The position numbers and the translations under genes are program-made. The notes under the pieces were generated by a model, which saw only the letters and a list, made by a program, of their open reading frames with translations, was not told the DNA's origin and made no database searches. Source: Streptomyces marokkonensis (GTDB taxonomy: Bacteria > Actinomycetota > Actinomycetes > Streptomycetales > Streptomycetaceae). From it: a stretch of DNA of 64,000 nucleotides. Below are positions 50,998 through 59,982 of this stretch, in pieces. Positions within the stretch are counted from its first letter, which is position 1; every line of letters starts with the position of its first letter. The DNA is taken from positions 186,001 to 250,000 of the forward strand of contig NZ_VSKS01000009.1 of the NCBI RefSeq assembly GCF_008312835.1, read 5' to 3'.

Positions 50998-52134
50998 TCA
51001 GACCGCCGGGGTCGCCTGCCCGGCCCGCACGGTGGACGCGATCGTCGCCGAGCCGACCACGCGCGTGCCGTCGTACAGCACGATCGCCTGGCCGGGGGCG
51101 ACGCCGCGGACGGGCTCGGTGAAGCGGACCCGCAGCTCCCCGTCGACGAGTTCCGCCGTCACCTCCGTCTCGCCGCCGTGGGCGCGCAGCTGGGCGGTGT
51201 AGGTGCCGGGGCCCGACGGGGCGGTGCCGCACCAGCGGGGCTTGATCGCGGTCAGGGCCGTGACGTCCAGGGCCGCCGCGGGACCGACCGTGACGGTGTT
51301 GGTCACCGGGGAGATGTCGAGGACGTAGCGGGGCTTGCCGTCGGGGGCGGGGGTGCCGATCCTCAGGCCCTTGCGCTGGCCGATGGTGAAGCCGTACGCG
51401 CCCTCGTGCGTGCCGACCTTGGTGCCGGACTCGTCGACGATGGCGCCCTCGGCCTTTCCCAGGCGGCCCGCGAGGAAGCCCTGGGTGTCGCCGTCGGCGA
51501 TGAAGCAGATGTCGTGCGAGTCGGGCTTCTTGGCCACGGCCAGGCCCCGGCGCTCGGCCTCCGCGCGGATCTCGTCCTTGGTGGTGACGGTGTCGCCGAG
51601 CGGGAAGAGCGCGTGTGCCAGCTGCTTCTCGTCGAGGACGCCGAGGACGTACGACTGGTCCTTGGCCATGTCGGAGGCGCGGTGCAGCTCGCGGGTGCCG
51701 TCCTCGCGCAGGATCACCTTCGCGTAGTGGCCGGTGCAGACCGCGTCGAAGCCGAGCGCGAGCGCCTTGTCCAGCAGCGCGGCGAACTTGATCTTCTCGT
51801 TGCAGCGCAGGCAGGGGTTGGGGGTGCGGCCGGCCTCGTACTCGGCGACGAAGTCCTCGACGACGTCCTCGCGGAAGCGGTCGGCGAGGTCCCACACGTA
51901 GAACGGGATGCCGATGACGTCGGCGGCGCGGCGGGCGTCGCGCGAGTCCTCGATGGTGCAGCAGCCCCGCGCGCCGGTACGGAACGACTGCGGGTTCGCG
52001 GAGAGCGCGAGGTGGACGCCGGTCACGTCGTGGCCCGCTTCGGCCGCGCGGGCGGCGGCGACGGCGGAGTCGACTCCGCCGGACATGGCGGCCAGGACGC
52101 GGAGGGGGCGGGAGGGCTGCGGGGTGTCAGTCAT
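50998..52134 (-). CDS. mnmA: tRNA-specific 2-thiouridylase
   Basis: 378 aa from ATG 52134, with GGAAGGG upstream. [15 protein letters not shown] is the ATP PP-loop. [14 protein letters not shown] and DSHDICFI give the two catalytic cysteines, and [10 protein letters not shown] and [11 protein letters not shown] the tRNA contact. It thiolates U34 of Lys, Glu and Gln tRNAs using sulfur from IscS, whose gene is at 57550-56381. In most Streptomyces these two genes are near neighbours; here four extra genes and an amidase separate them. Confidence 0.95.
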   Translation of the reverse strand: MTDTPQPSRPLRVLAAMSGGVDSAVAAARAAEAGHDVTGVHLALSANPQSFRTGARGCCTIEDSRDARRAADVIGIPFYVWDLADRFREDVVEDFVAEYEAGRTPNPCLRCNEKIKFAALLDKALALGFDAVCTGHYAKVILREDGTRELHRASDMAKDQSYVLGVLDEKQLAHALFPLGDTVTTKDEIRAEAERRGLAVAKKPDSHDICFIADGDTQGFLAGRLGKAEGAIVDESGTKVGTHEGAYGFTIGQRKGLRIGTPAPDGKPRYVLDISPVTNTVTVGPAAALDVTALTAIKPRWCGTAPSGPGTYTAQLRAHGGETEVTAELVDGELRVRFTEPVRGVAPGQAIVLYDGTRVVGSATIASTVRAGQATPAV

Positions 52135-52194
52135 AGCCCTTCCAGGGTACGGGGGCGCGGGAACCACGGCCGCCGGGTATGCGTTCACGATCAC

Positions 52195-52860
52195 ATGGGG
52201 GCACAGAAGGCATCCGAGGACGGGGACCGGCGCATCGGGCGCCGGGCCCTGATCGTGGGCGGGGCGGCGGCCGCGGCGGGCACGGCGGTGCTGGCGCGGG
52301 ACGAGCTGGCGCGGCTGTGGTGGCGCATACCCGGCGTCGAGAAGCCGCGCGAGCAGGGCGCGGTCGACTACGCGGGTGCCCGCTGGGTGGCGGCCTCGGA
52401 CGCCAACTGGCGGCGTGCGGACCGGCCGGACGACTTCGGCGTCGACATGGTGATCGTCCATGTCACCCAGGGCAGCTTCGACAGCGCGGTGAAGGCGTTC
52501 CAGGACCCGGGGCACAAGGCGTCGACCCACTACATCGTCGGCCAGGACGGCCGTGTCACGCAGATGATCCGCGAGCTGGACGTGGCGTACCACGCGGGCA
52601 ACCGCGACTACAACGAGCGCAGCGTCGGCATCGAGCACGAGGGGTTCGTGGACCGGCCCGAGGACTTCACGGACGAGATGTACGAGGCCTCGGCCCGTCT
52701 CACGGCGCGCATATGCGCGCGCTACGGCATCCCGGTCGACCGGGAGCACATCATCGGCCACGTCGAGGTGCCGGGCACGGACCACACCGACCCGGGCCCG
52801 CACTGGGACTGGGACCGCTATCTGGAGCTGGTCCGCCGCGCCCGCACGTCGCGGGCCTGA
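52195..52860 (+). CDS. Tat-exported N-acetylmuramoyl-L-alanine amidase (Amidase_2/PGRP)
   Basis: 221 aa from ATG 52195. No ribosome site is seen, so leaderless translation is possible. [20 protein letters not shown] near residues 15-35 is a twin-arginine signal. The amidase domain has [17 protein letters not shown] (first zinc His), [27 protein letters not shown] and [18 protein letters not shown] (second His and the acidic ligand). It cleaves the amide between MurNAc and the stem peptide in the cell wall. It is divergent from mnmA, 60 bases away, and convergent with the EspG-like gene. Confidence 0.9.
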   Translation: MGAQKASEDGDRRIGRRALIVGGAAAAAGTAVLARDELARLWWRIPGVEKPREQGAVDYAGARWVAASDANWRRADRPDDFGVDMVIVHVTQGSFDSAVKAFQDPGHKASTHYIVGQDGRVTQMIRELDVAYHAGNRDYNERSVGIEHEGFVDRPEDFTDEMYEASARLTARICARYGIPVDREHIIGHVEVPGTDHTDPGPHWDWDRYLELVRRARTSRA

Positions 52861-52867
52861 GCGGGGT

Positions 52868-52898
52868 GCCCCGCCCGGCCGTACGCGCCGTGCGGGGC
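52868..52898. terminator. Bidirectional terminator
   Basis: GCCCCGC (52868-52874) and GCGGGGC (52892-52898) pair around an inner GC-rich loop. The hairpin lies between the converging amidase (stop 52860) and EspG-like (stop 52913) genes. Confidence 0.5.
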
Positions 52899-52912
52899 TG
52901 CCGCCCACCGGC

Positions 52913-53755
52913 TCACGCCGGCTGCCGCGGCGTCCTCGCGAACTCCTCCACGGACGGCAGCAGACCGGTGATCATCTGCCAGACCTCCTTGGCGTCGGCC
53001 CGGACCAGCTTGAGCGCGGTGGTGTCGTCCACCTGACCGGGCAGCACCGGTTCGGCGGGCAGCTCGCGGTGCCAGTAGCCGAGGGGACCGCAGTCCCACA
53101 CCGCGAACCCGCGCACCCGGGCGGCAGGGGTGCCCTCGTCGTGGCCCTGCCACGCGGCGGTCATCCGCCAGCTGGACCGCATCCCGGCGATCAGCCGGGC
53201 GAGGGTGCCGAGCTGCGGCCTCCGGGTGAGCCCGGCGGCCCTCAGCGCGTCGGTCACCCGCTCGAGGCCCTCCTCGGCGGTCAGTCCGGGCAGACCGTCC
53301 AGGGTGTCGAGCCCCGCGTCGAGGACGGCCATGGTGGTCTCGATCACGGGCGTGGCCACGTCGACGGTGTCCTCCGCCTGGAGGTTCACCATCCGCGCCA
53401 GCGCCCAGACGAGCATCTTCGGCTCCAGGCGGACGTACTCCGACTCCGCCGAGCCCGGCCAGGACTCGTGGGAGTAGACGCAGCCGTCGCCGATGGTGAC
53501 GCCGTGGTGGAGGGTGCCGTGCTCACCGAGCGCCTCCACGTGGAGGACAACGGCGGGCGCCCGCAGGGTGCTGACCAGCGGGCTCAGCAGGAGGTCGAGG
53601 TTGCCCTCGTGGTCGGTGAGGCCCGCCTCGCGCAGTTCGCGGTCGGCCTCCGCCAGCTCGGGGGGCACCTCCTCCCCTTCGGTGCGGTGACCGAGGACGG
53701 CCAGGTGGCTCTCGGCGAGCCGGAAACGGCCCCGCGTGCTGTCATACGAGGGCAT
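52913..53755 (-). CDS. EspG-like (type VII secretion-associated) protein
   Basis: 280 aa, the usual size for Esp[21 protein letters not shown] then [20 protein letters not shown] and the two related C-terminal helical-sheet segments ([33 protein letters not shown]) give the alternating pattern of the EspG fold. The resemblance is by eye and moderate. EspG proteins chaperone PE/PPE or other WXG-type substrates to ESX machinery, in the cytoplasm. It is the last gene of the 52913-56320 group; no ESX component is in the window. Confidence 0.55.
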   Translation of the reverse strand: MPSYDSTRGRFRLAESHLAVLGHRTEGEEVPPELAEADRELREAGLTDHEGNLDLLLSPLVSTLRAPAVVLHVEALGEHGTLHHGVTIGDGCVYSHESWPGSAESEYVRLEPKMLVWALARMVNLQAEDTVDVATPVIETTMAVLDAGLDTLDGLPGLTAEEGLERVTDALRAAGLTRRPQLGTLARLIAGMRSSWRMTAAWQGHDEGTPAARVRGFAVWDCGPLGYWHRELPAEPVLPGQVDDTTALKLVRADAKEVWQMITGLLPSVEEFARTPRQPA

Positions 53756-53836
53756 GGTGTGTCGCTTTCGTCGGCGGAAGGGTCGGGCGGCGAGGGCTCG
53801 GGGAGGCCGGGCGGGGGCTCAGGCGGTCCGCGGGGT

Positions 53837-54415
53837 TCACTGGAAGACCTCCAGCCAGTTCAGCGACCTGTTGAAGAAGGCGCGGACGGCCCCGCCCCGG
53901 GTGAGGTTGCGGGTGTTGACGCCGCACATCACGGCGGCCAGGGCGAGGTCGGTGGCGTCGGCCGGACCCAGGACGGTCAGCGTGGCCTTCTTCCGCGCGC
54001 CCCTGCCGCGCCGGCTGGTCCGGATCTCCACGCCGTCCCGGACCAGGGTGCGGTCACGGTGCCTGGAGCTGGTCGCGAGGTAGCGGTACTCCCGCCCGGC
54101 GACCTGCATCCGCAGGGCCCGTCCGGCCCTGGTCTGTGCCCAGCGGTTGCGCTTGAGACGGATTCCGGCTCCGCCGACGCTGAGCTGCCCCAGATGCAGC
54201 GAGGGCTTCCGTCCGTAGGCCCAGCCGCCGAAGGAGGTCGCGGGGAGGGTGTCCCCGCTGACCGCGGTGACATGACGGTCGCCGTGCCGGCTCACCGGGT
54301 AGACCACCTCGACCCGCCCGAACTCCCCCAGGGTGCCCCGGTAGCCGAACTTCCAGGTCGTCCGATGACCCGAACGGTCCTCCCAGTGGTCGAGGGTGTA
54401 CGTGTGTCGCTGCAT
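53837..54415 (-). CDS. Hypothetical basic beta-rich protein
   Basis: 192 aa from ATG 54415, with GGAAGGA upstream. It starts MQRHTYTLDHWEDRSGHRTT and is rich in Arg, Gly, Tyr and Val in an alternating pattern typical of beta sheets, with segments LGEFGRVEVVYPVSRHG and RMQVAGREYRYLATSSRH. The C-terminus, LALAAVMCGVNTRNLTRGGA, is helical with one Cys. There is no signal or membrane segment. I do not recognise a family. It lies 47 bases after the membrane protein gene and 81 bases before the EspG-like gene, all on the same strand. Confidence 0.65.
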   Translation of the reverse strand: MQRHTYTLDHWEDRSGHRTTWKFGYRGTLGEFGRVEVVYPVSRHGDRHVTAVSGDTLPATSFGGWAYGRKPSLHLGQLSVGGAGIRLKRNRWAQTRAGRALRMQVAGREYRYLATSSRHRDRTLVRDGVEIRTSRRGRGARKKATLTVLGPADATDLALAAVMCGVNTRNLTRGGAVRAFFNRSLNWLEVFQ

Positions 54416-54462
54416 CGTTCCTTCCCCTCGCGCCGCGCGGCGCGGATGTGCCGTGGCCCGCA

Positions 54463-55638
54463 TCAGTCGAACGGGTTGAGTGCGCTGCCGAGTGCCTTCG
54501 CGCCGTCGGAGATGGCCTCGCCGGCCTTCTCGGCCTTGTCGCCGACCCAGTCGGCGGCCTCCTCCGCGCCCTTGCTGATGCTGTCCCAGTTGTCCCAGAC
54601 CAGGGTTCCGGCGTAGGCGAGCCCGGTGCCGACGGCGAGGCCTACGGTGACCGGGTTGGGGGCGACCATGGCGGCGGTGAGCGAGGCGTTGAAGGCCGTA
54701 CCGGTCCAGTTGGAGAGGTACTTGGCCTTGTCCTCCTTCCACGCCTTGCCGTGGTCCATGGTCGCGAGGTTGGCGACTCCCCAGGCGGTGGCGCCGGCGG
54801 AGCCCACGATGCCGAGGCCGCGCATCCATCCGGCGGCCTTGGCCGCGTTGGCGAGACCGCCGCGCTGGGCGACGCGGAGCAGGTTGGCCTCGGTGGCGGT
54901 GGGCAGGTAGAAGGCGCCCTTGCGCATGTATCCGGCGAGCATCGCCGCCTCGTCGGAGCCGGCGAGCGCGCCGGTCGGCACCCGGGTCAGCCAGCTTCCG
55001 GCCTTGGGGATCCGGGACAGTTTGTCCCAGTGGCCGTTGATCATGCGGGCGGTGAAGGTGCCCGGCGCGTTGAGCACCTTGGAGGACTTGAAGTACGAGA
55101 TGAGCGACTTGCCGCCCAGGAGTGCCGTGGTCGACGCCGTGAAGAACGCCGACAGGTTGGCCGCGCCCTCGATGTACGTCGAGACCGCCTTGCCCAGCTT
55201 CTCGTTGCCGGTGAGCTCGGTGACGGCGTCGCCCTGGATCCTGACCAGCCAGTCGTCGAGGGTCTCGCCCTCCTTCTTCTTGAGCCAGCCGTCGTCGACA
55301 CCGTCGTCGGCCGCGGCCGCGTTGGCGACCAGCAGGATGTCCGGGGGCAGGTCCTTGTTCCTGAGCTGCTCGGGGGTGAACCCGGCCAGCAGCAGCCCGG
55401 CCAGCGGATCGCCGTCCTCCAGGCGTGCGTAGGCCGCCTTCCGGCGGAGTCCGGGCGCGGTGTCCGATATCCAGGGACGCATGGGCCGTATCGCGCTCAG
55501 CTTGTCCGACACCCCGAGCTCGGAGGCCCTCGTGAACGCCTCGTCGAGTTTGTCCCCCGCCCCTCCCCGGCCGTCGAGCAGCTTGGCCAGCTGCTCGAGG
55601 TCCTGGGGGTTCACCACTCTGTTCGGCTTGCCTGTCAC
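54463..55638 (-). CDS. Hypothetical protein with hydrophobic middle and T7SS-type tail
   Basis: 391 aa from GTG 55638, with AAGGAG upstream. Residues 1-90 are helical: NPQDLEQLAKLLDGRGGAGD and ISDTAPGLRRKAAYARLEDG. There are hydrophobic segments around residues 165-185, 265-290 and 315-345 (MVAPNPVTVGLAVGTGLAYA). The tail is an amphipathic AADWVGDKAEKAGEAISDG ending LGSALNPFD, resembling tails of Streptomyces polymorphic-toxin and WXG proteins from memory. It could be a large secreted or membrane effector. No catalytic motif recognised. It sits between the DUF3093-like gene and the small basic protein. Confidence 0.6.
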   Translation of the reverse strand: MTGKPNRVVNPQDLEQLAKLLDGRGGAGDKLDEAFTRASELGVSDKLSAIRPMRPWISDTAPGLRRKAAYARLEDGDPLAGLLLAGFTPEQLRNKDLPPDILLVANAAAADDGVDDGWLKKKEGETLDDWLVRIQGDAVTELTGNEKLGKAVSTYIEGAANLSAFFTASTTALLGGKSLISYFKSSKVLNAPGTFTARMINGHWDKLSRIPKAGSWLTRVPTGALAGSDEAAMLAGYMRKGAFYLPTATEANLLRVAQRGGLANAAKAAGWMRGLGIVGSAGATAWGVANLATMDHGKAWKEDKAKYLSNWTGTAFNASLTAAMVAPNPVTVGLAVGTGLAYAGTLVWDNWDSISKGAEEAADWVGDKAEKAGEAISDGAKALGSALNPFD

Positions 55639-55744
55639 GAAGCTCCTTCGGCTGGTCGGTGTCGGCTGCTCCCCGGCAAGGAGGCCGCACTGGCGCGCGG
55701 ACACGGTACCGAGGCCGCTGTGGGGTCCCCGGAGCCGGTGACGG

Positions 55745-56320
55745 CTAGACCGTGCGGGCGCGCGTCAGCGCGTCGAGCAGGGCCGCACGGTCGTGGGTGG
55801 CGATCAGCAGCGGCTCACCCTGCGCGTTCTCGACCACGATCTGGTCCATGCCCAGCGGTACCGACCATCCCCCGCCCACCATCCGCGGCGGCACGGCCGC
55901 ACCGCTCCTCCGTCGCATCTCCGCGAGTTCCTCACGCGACCGTGAGGCCAGGGCCGCGGCGAACTCCGCGTCCGTGGGCTGCCGCGCCGCCTCCCGGAGC
56001 GACGCGACGGTCAACGAGTCCACCGGGATCGTCTCCCGCCCCACGGTCAGCTGTCCGTCCCGGATGCGGATCCGGTGGTAGACCCGCTTGGAGAGGGGCA
56101 CCGCGTTGAACACGAGGGCGAGGAACGCCGCGCCGCCGAGGAGGACGAACCAGACCGTACTGTCCTCGGGAAGCAGGATGCTGCCCTGGTAGGCGACCCA
56201 GACGGCGAGCACCGTGACGGTGGCGACCGTCCAGCGCCTCGGCAGCTTCTCCCGGTACACCACGTCCCGCCCGTACGACGACGCCGCCGCACCCGCTCCG
56301 GACCCCTTCGCGCCCTCCAC
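55745..56320 (-). CDS. DUF3093-like membrane protein
   Basis: 191 aa from GTG 56320, with GAGGGGAG upstream. VVYREKLPRRWTVATVTVLA and SILLPEDSTVWFVLLGGAAF form a two-helix hairpin. A soluble domain follows: RIRIRDGQLTVGRETIPVDS, GGWSVPLGMDQIVVEN and LLIATHDRAALLDAL, matching by eye the DUF3093 layout. Function unknown. It lies 60 bases downstream of iscS and is the first of four co-oriented genes absent, as far as I recall, from the equivalent place in S. coelicolor. Confidence 0.62.
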   Translation of the reverse strand: MEGAKGSGAGAAASSYGRDVVYREKLPRRWTVATVTVLAVWVAYQGSILLPEDSTVWFVLLGGAAFLALVFNAVPLSKRVYHRIRIRDGQLTVGRETIPVDSLTVASLREAARQPTDAEFAAALASRSREELAEMRRRSGAAVPPRMVGGGWSVPLGMDQIVVENAQGEPLLIATHDRAALLDALTRARTV

Positions 56321-56380
56321 GCCCGCTCCCCTCAGCTCGTACCGGTCGGAGTTCCATGATCCCGGGTCGCACCGGGCGGC

Positions 56381-57550
56381 TCAGGTCAGTCCCGCCGCCC
56401 TGGCCCGTTCCACCGCCGGGCCGATGGCCTTGGCCAGGGCCTCGACATCGGCCTCCGTGGAGGTGTGCCCCAGGGAGAAGCGGAGGGTGCCGCGGGCCAG
56501 GTCGGGGTCCGTGCCGGTGGCCAGGAGGACGTGGCTGGGCTGGGCGACGCCGGCGGTGCAGGCGGAGCCGGTGGAGCACTCGATGCCCTGGGCGTCGAGG
56601 AGCAGCAGCAGGGAGTCGCCCTCGCAGCCGGGGAACGTGAAGTGCGCGTTGGCGGGAAGCCGCCCCCCTGGGGCGGGGTCGCCGCCGAGGACGGCGTCCG
56701 GGACGGCCTCGCGGACCGCGGCCACCAGGTCGTCGCGCAACTGCCCGATCTCGCGGGCGAACCACTCCCGCTGCTCGGCGGCGAGCCGTCCGGCCACCGC
56801 GAAGGAGGCGATGGCGGGGACGTCGAGGGTGCCGGAGCGGACGTGGCGCTCCTGGCCTCCGCCGTGCAGCACGGGCACAGGGGTGTGCTCACGGCCCAGG
56901 ACCAGCGCGCCGATGCCGTACGGGCCGCCGATCTTGTGGCCGGTCACGGTCATCGCGGCGAGTCCGGACGCGGCGAAGTCCACCGGGATCTGGCCGAACG
57001 CCTGGACCGCGTCGGAGTGCAGGGGTACGCCGAACTCCGCGGCCGCCTCGGCGAGTTCGCGGACCGGCAGGATCGTCCCGATCTCGTTGTTGGCCCACAT
57101 GACCGTGGCGAGGGCGACGTCGTCGGGGTTGCGGGCGATGGCCTCGCGCAGGGCGTCCGGGTGGACCCGGCCGTGGGAGTCGACCGGCAGGTACTCGACG
57201 GTGGCGCCCTCGTGCTCGCCGAGCCAGTCGACGGCGTCGAGCACGGCGTGGTGCTCGACGGGGCTGGCGAGCACCCGGGTACGGGCCGGGTCGGCGTCGC
57301 GGCGGGACCAGTACAGGCCCTTCACGGCGAGGTTGTCGGCCTCCGTGCCGCCTGAGGTGAGGACGATCTCGCTGGGCCGGGCCCCGAGTGCTTCGGCGAG
57401 GGTTTCCCGGGCCTCCTCGACGGTGCGCCGGGCGCGGCGTCCGGCCGCGTGCAGCGAGGAGGCGTTGCCGGTGACGCCCAGGTGCGCGGTGAGTGCCTCG
57501 ACTGCCTCCGGGAGCATCGGGGTGGTCGCGGCGTGGTCGAGGTAAGCCAT
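56381..57550 (-). CDS. iscS: Cysteine desulfurase (NifS/IscS family)
   Basis: 389 aa. [18 protein letters not shown] opens the class V PLP fold. [16 protein letters not shown] and [15 protein letters not shown] contain PLP-binding Asp and Lys206. [20 protein letters not shown] holds the catalytic Cys331 in the flexible loop. It releases sulfur from cysteine as a protein persulfide. With mnmA nearby it probably supplies tRNA thiolation, and possibly Fe-S assembly. Confidence 0.94.
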   Translation of the reverse strand: MAYLDHAATTPMLPEAVEALTAHLGVTGNASSLHAAGRRARRTVEEARETLAEALGARPSEIVLTSGGTEADNLAVKGLYWSRRDADPARTRVLASPVEHHAVLDAVDWLGEHEGATVEYLPVDSHGRVHPDALREAIARNPDDVALATVMWANNEIGTILPVRELAEAAAEFGVPLHSDAVQAFGQIPVDFAASGLAAMTVTGHKIGGPYGIGALVLGREHTPVPVLHGGGQERHVRSGTLDVPAIASFAVAGRLAAEQREWFAREIGQLRDDLVAAVREAVPDAVLGGDPAPGGRLPANAHFTFPGCEGDSLLLLLDAQGIECSTGSACTAGVAQPSHVLLATGTDPDLARGTLRFSLGHTSTEADVEALAKAIGPAVERARAAGLT

Positions 57551-57619
57551 GGTGGGGCCGATTCTACGGGGCCCCGCGCACCGGCCCCGGGTCGCGGTCG
57601 GCGGGGACGCCGCGTCGGC

Positions 57620-57886
57620 TCAGAAGCTCCACGAGATCGTGCCGTCCGCCTGCATGAACGCCAGGAGGACGAGGAGGTCGGCGACGCCGAGCCCGAGGCC
57701 GAGGAGGGCGCGGCCGCGCCGGGGCGTGCCCCGCCACAGCGCGACCGCCGCCAGCACGATGGCGGTCGGGCCGAGGAAGACGTTGAGGACGAGCAGGCCG
57801 AGCAGGCCCAGGACGAAGGACGCGACGGCCATCCCGTCGGTGTCGTGGATTCCGGTGCGGCGGCCGGCCGGTGCGGTGAGGTGCAT
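57620..57886 (-). CDS. DUF4190-type small membrane protein
   Basis: 88 aa from ATG 57886. It has a short polar N-terminus and two hydrophobic segments, GMAVASFVLGLLGLLVLNVF and AIVLAAVALWRG, followed by LLGLGLGVADLLVLLAF. The MAVASLVLGxxG pattern is that of DUF4190. Function unknown. It lies 59 bases after the 55-aa gene on the same strand and 69 bases before iscS. Confidence 0.7.
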   Translation of the reverse strand: MHLTAPAGRRTGIHDTDGMAVASFVLGLLGLLVLNVFLGPTAIVLAAVALWRGTPRRGRALLGLGLGVADLLVLLAFMQADGTISWSF

Positions 57887-57945
57887 GGTGATCGGCTCCC
57901 ACGGTCGGGGGCGGGCGGTACGTACGGAACTGGTGCCTCAGGAGG

Positions 57946-58113
57946 TCAGCGCGCCGAGGTGCCGCGTCGGCGGCCGTGGCGCTCGCGCAGGGCGAAGGCG
58001 CCGAGCCAGAGGGCGATGACGGCACCGGCGGCGACCGAGAAGGACAGCGGCGCGTGGGCCACGGTGCCCAGTACGACACCCAGCAGCAGAAGCGCGGCGA
58101 CGAGGAACAGCAT
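57946..58113 (-). CDS. Small hypothetical membrane protein
   Basis: 55 aa from ATG 58113, with GGGGGA upstream. MLFLVAALLLLGVVLGTVAH and LSFSVAAGAVIALWLGAFAL are two membrane helices, and the tail RERHGRRRGTSAR is basic. The frame is open to 58161 but that part does not look coding. It is divergent from the TetR gene, so it may be its target. Confidence 0.65.
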   Translation of the reverse strand: MLFLVAALLLLGVVLGTVAHAPLSFSVAAGAVIALWLGAFALRERHGRRRGTSAR

Positions 58114-58159
58114 GAGTGGATCCCCCAGGTGCGGTGAACATGGACGGTTACACTTGTTC

Positions 58160-58220
58160 ACTGACTTTCCAGTCTAACGCGACTCATGACTTTCCCCTTA
58201 CGGAGAACAGTTGTTAACTG
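58160..58220. promoter_or_regulatory. Candidate operators between the small membrane gene and the TetR gene
   Basis: CAGTT-GTT-AACTG (58208-58220) is a perfect inverted repeat 6 bases before the TetR ATG. ACTG-ACTTTC-CAGT (58160-58173) is another. TGACTTTCC occurs twice, at 58162 and 58187, 25 bases apart. These surround the likely promoters of both divergent genes and suit autoregulation by the TetR protein. Confidence 0.4.
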
Positions 58221-58226
58221 CATGGT

Positions 58227-58871
58227 ATGAGTCACATCCCCGGGGTCCGGCAGGCCCAGAAGCAGAAGACCCGGCAGGCGCTGCTCGACGCGGCGCTGGA
58301 GCTGCTCGAGGGGCAGAGCCTGAGCAGCCTGGGCCTGCGTGAGGTCACCCGCGCGGCGGGCGTCGCCCCGACCGCCTTCTACCGGCACTTCCGCTCCATC
58401 GCGGACCTGGGCGTGGCGCTGGTCGAGGAGGCGCTGGGCAGTCTGCACCCGACGATCCGGACGACGGTGTCCACGACCGGCGACGGCGAGGAACGCATCG
58501 CGCGTGCTCTGGAGTTGATAGCGGGTCATGTGGACGCGTACCCCGCGCACGTGCGTTTCATCGCCCGTGAGCGGCACGGCGGGGTCCGGCCGGTGCGGGA
58601 GGCGATTCACCGCCAGCTGGGGCTGTTCACGGCGGAGGTCGGGGAGGCCCTGGCCAAGGATCCGGTGTCCGCGGGGTGGAGCGAGGAGGACGTGCTGATG
58701 CTGGCGCAGCTCTACGTGGACCTGATGCTGGGCACGGCGTCGCTCCTGCTGGAGGCCCCGGCGAGTGAGCCCGGGGCGCGGGAGCGGGTGTCACGGATGG
58801 CGGCGCGGCAGATGCGGCTGATCGGCATCGGGCGGACCCACTGGCTCGACCGGCCGGGTGGGGACAGGTGA
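58227..58871 (+). CDS. TetR-family regulator (FabR-like)
   Basis: 214 aa. The HTH is at residues 10-55: KTRQALLDAALELLEGQ and REVTRAAGVAPTAFYRHFRS, whose TAFYRHF is like that of FabR. The rest is a helical ligand-binding domain with VDAYPAHVRFIARERHGGV. FabR-type proteins repress unsaturated fatty-acid genes in response to acyl-CoA or acyl-ACP. Its convergent thioesterase-like neighbour fits a lipid theme. The ligand and targets are otherwise unknown. Confidence 0.85.
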   Translation: MSHIPGVRQAQKQKTRQALLDAALELLEGQSLSSLGLREVTRAAGVAPTAFYRHFRSIADLGVALVEEALGSLHPTIRTTVSTTGDGEERIARALELIAGHVDAYPAHVRFIARERHGGVRPVREAIHRQLGLFTAEVGEALAKDPVSAGWSEEDVLMLAQLYVDLMLGTASLLLEAPASEPGARERVSRMAARQMRLIGIGRTHWLDRPGGDR

Positions 58872-58926
58872 GGGGTGGGGCGGGTGAGGGTTTCTCCGCC
58901 CCCGCCGCCCCTTCCCGTTCCCGTCA

Positions 58927-58947
58927 CCCGGGGGCTGGACCCCCGGG
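58927..58947. terminator. GC palindrome between TetR and thioesterase genes
   Basis: CCCGGGGG-CTGGA-CCCCCGGG forms an 8-bp stem with a 5-base loop between two converging genes. It resembles the dispersed elements at 5859 and 46013. Confidence 0.5.
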
Positions 58948-58996
58948 CTCCCCTTCGGCCTGAACGGTCTCGTCCCGTAGCGCCGGACGGGCCGGA

Positions 58997-59884
58997 TCAG
59001 GCCAGGCGCACGCGGGCCAGCTGGCGGGACTGGGCGACCAGGCGGTCCTGCGTGTCCCAGACCTCGGCGTCCTCCTCCAGGAAGCCGCCGGCGAGGTTGC
59101 GGGTGGTGATCGAGACGCGCAGAGGGCCGGGGGCCGGCCGGGAGCGGACGTGGACGGTCAGCTCCACCGTGGGGACCCAGCCGGAGATGCCCAGCTCGAA
59201 GGCGGTCGGCGGAAGGGCGTCCACCGCGAGCAGCAGGGCGAGCGGGTCGGGGTCCCGGCCGTCGGCGAGACCGAACCAGGCCCGCATCTCCCCCTTGCCG
59301 GAAGGCTGTCCGAGAGCCCACCCCACTGTCGACGGGTCGAGCTTGAGCATCAGACGGTCGGCGATGGCGGAGCTGCCGTCGACGGGGGCGGGGCCACCCG
59401 ACGGCAGTCGGACATCAGCCGCAGCCTCGGGGCCGAAGCACTGCTCGATCGGCGGGATCGCGGGCGGCTCGGCCGTCGTACGGACATGGGCGGGGAGCGA
59501 GTCCAGGTCGCCGTAGGAGGCGAGGACGCGGATGCGCTCCACCTCCTCGCCCCGCTCGTCGAGCTGGAACAGGGACGCCTGACCCGTCGACAGGGTCCGT
59601 CCGGTGCGCACGGTCTCGGTGCGGACGACCGCCGGGCCCGGCTGGGAGGCGGTCAGATAGTGCGCGGAGATGGTGAACGGGTCGGAGTGCGGCAGGGCGT
59701 CGGCGAGCGCGCGGCCCAGAACGGCCAGCAGATAGCCGCCGTTGACGGCACTGATGATCGTCCAGCCGGCGGAGAGGTCGATGTCGTAGACGCCGGGCTC
59801 CCGCTGGACGAGAGCGGTGTCGCGGTCGAACTCGCTGGCGCCGATCGTGGCCCGGGTGGCCTGGGCGGAGGCTGCTTCTGGCAT
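58997..59884 (-). CDS. Acyl-CoA thioesterase-like protein (TesB/4HBT_3 type)
   Basis: 295 aa from ATG 59884; ATG 59899 is also in frame. It is a double hotdog fold: DIDLSAGWTIISAVNGGYLL begins the first half, and DPFTISAHYLTASQPGPAVV completes it. LALLLAVDALPPTAFELGIS and VPTVELTVHVRSRPAPGPL begin and extend the second. It would hydrolyse acyl-CoA; no strict active-site motif can be verified by eye. The -10-like TACTGT lies about 8 bases before the ATG, so it may be leaderless. It is divergent from the esterase and convergent with the FabR-like TetR. Confidence 0.78.
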   Translation of the reverse strand: MPEAASAQATRATIGASEFDRDTALVQREPGVYDIDLSAGWTIISAVNGGYLLAVLGRALADALPHSDPFTISAHYLTASQPGPAVVRTETVRTGRTLSTGQASLFQLDERGEEVERIRVLASYGDLDSLPAHVRTTAEPPAIPPIEQCFGPEAAADVRLPSGGPAPVDGSSAIADRLMLKLDPSTVGWALGQPSGKGEMRAWFGLADGRDPDPLALLLAVDALPPTAFELGISGWVPTVELTVHVRSRPAPGPLRVSITTRNLAGGFLEEDAEVWDTQDRLVAQSRQLARVRLA

Positions 59885-59982
59885 GGCTGAACAGTACAAG
59901 AAGACAATACTAAGCGGTAGCTTTGTGCGACCGGCGGGTGAACACCGTGAACCCGGTGCCCCTTTCCGCCCTCTATCCGGAC

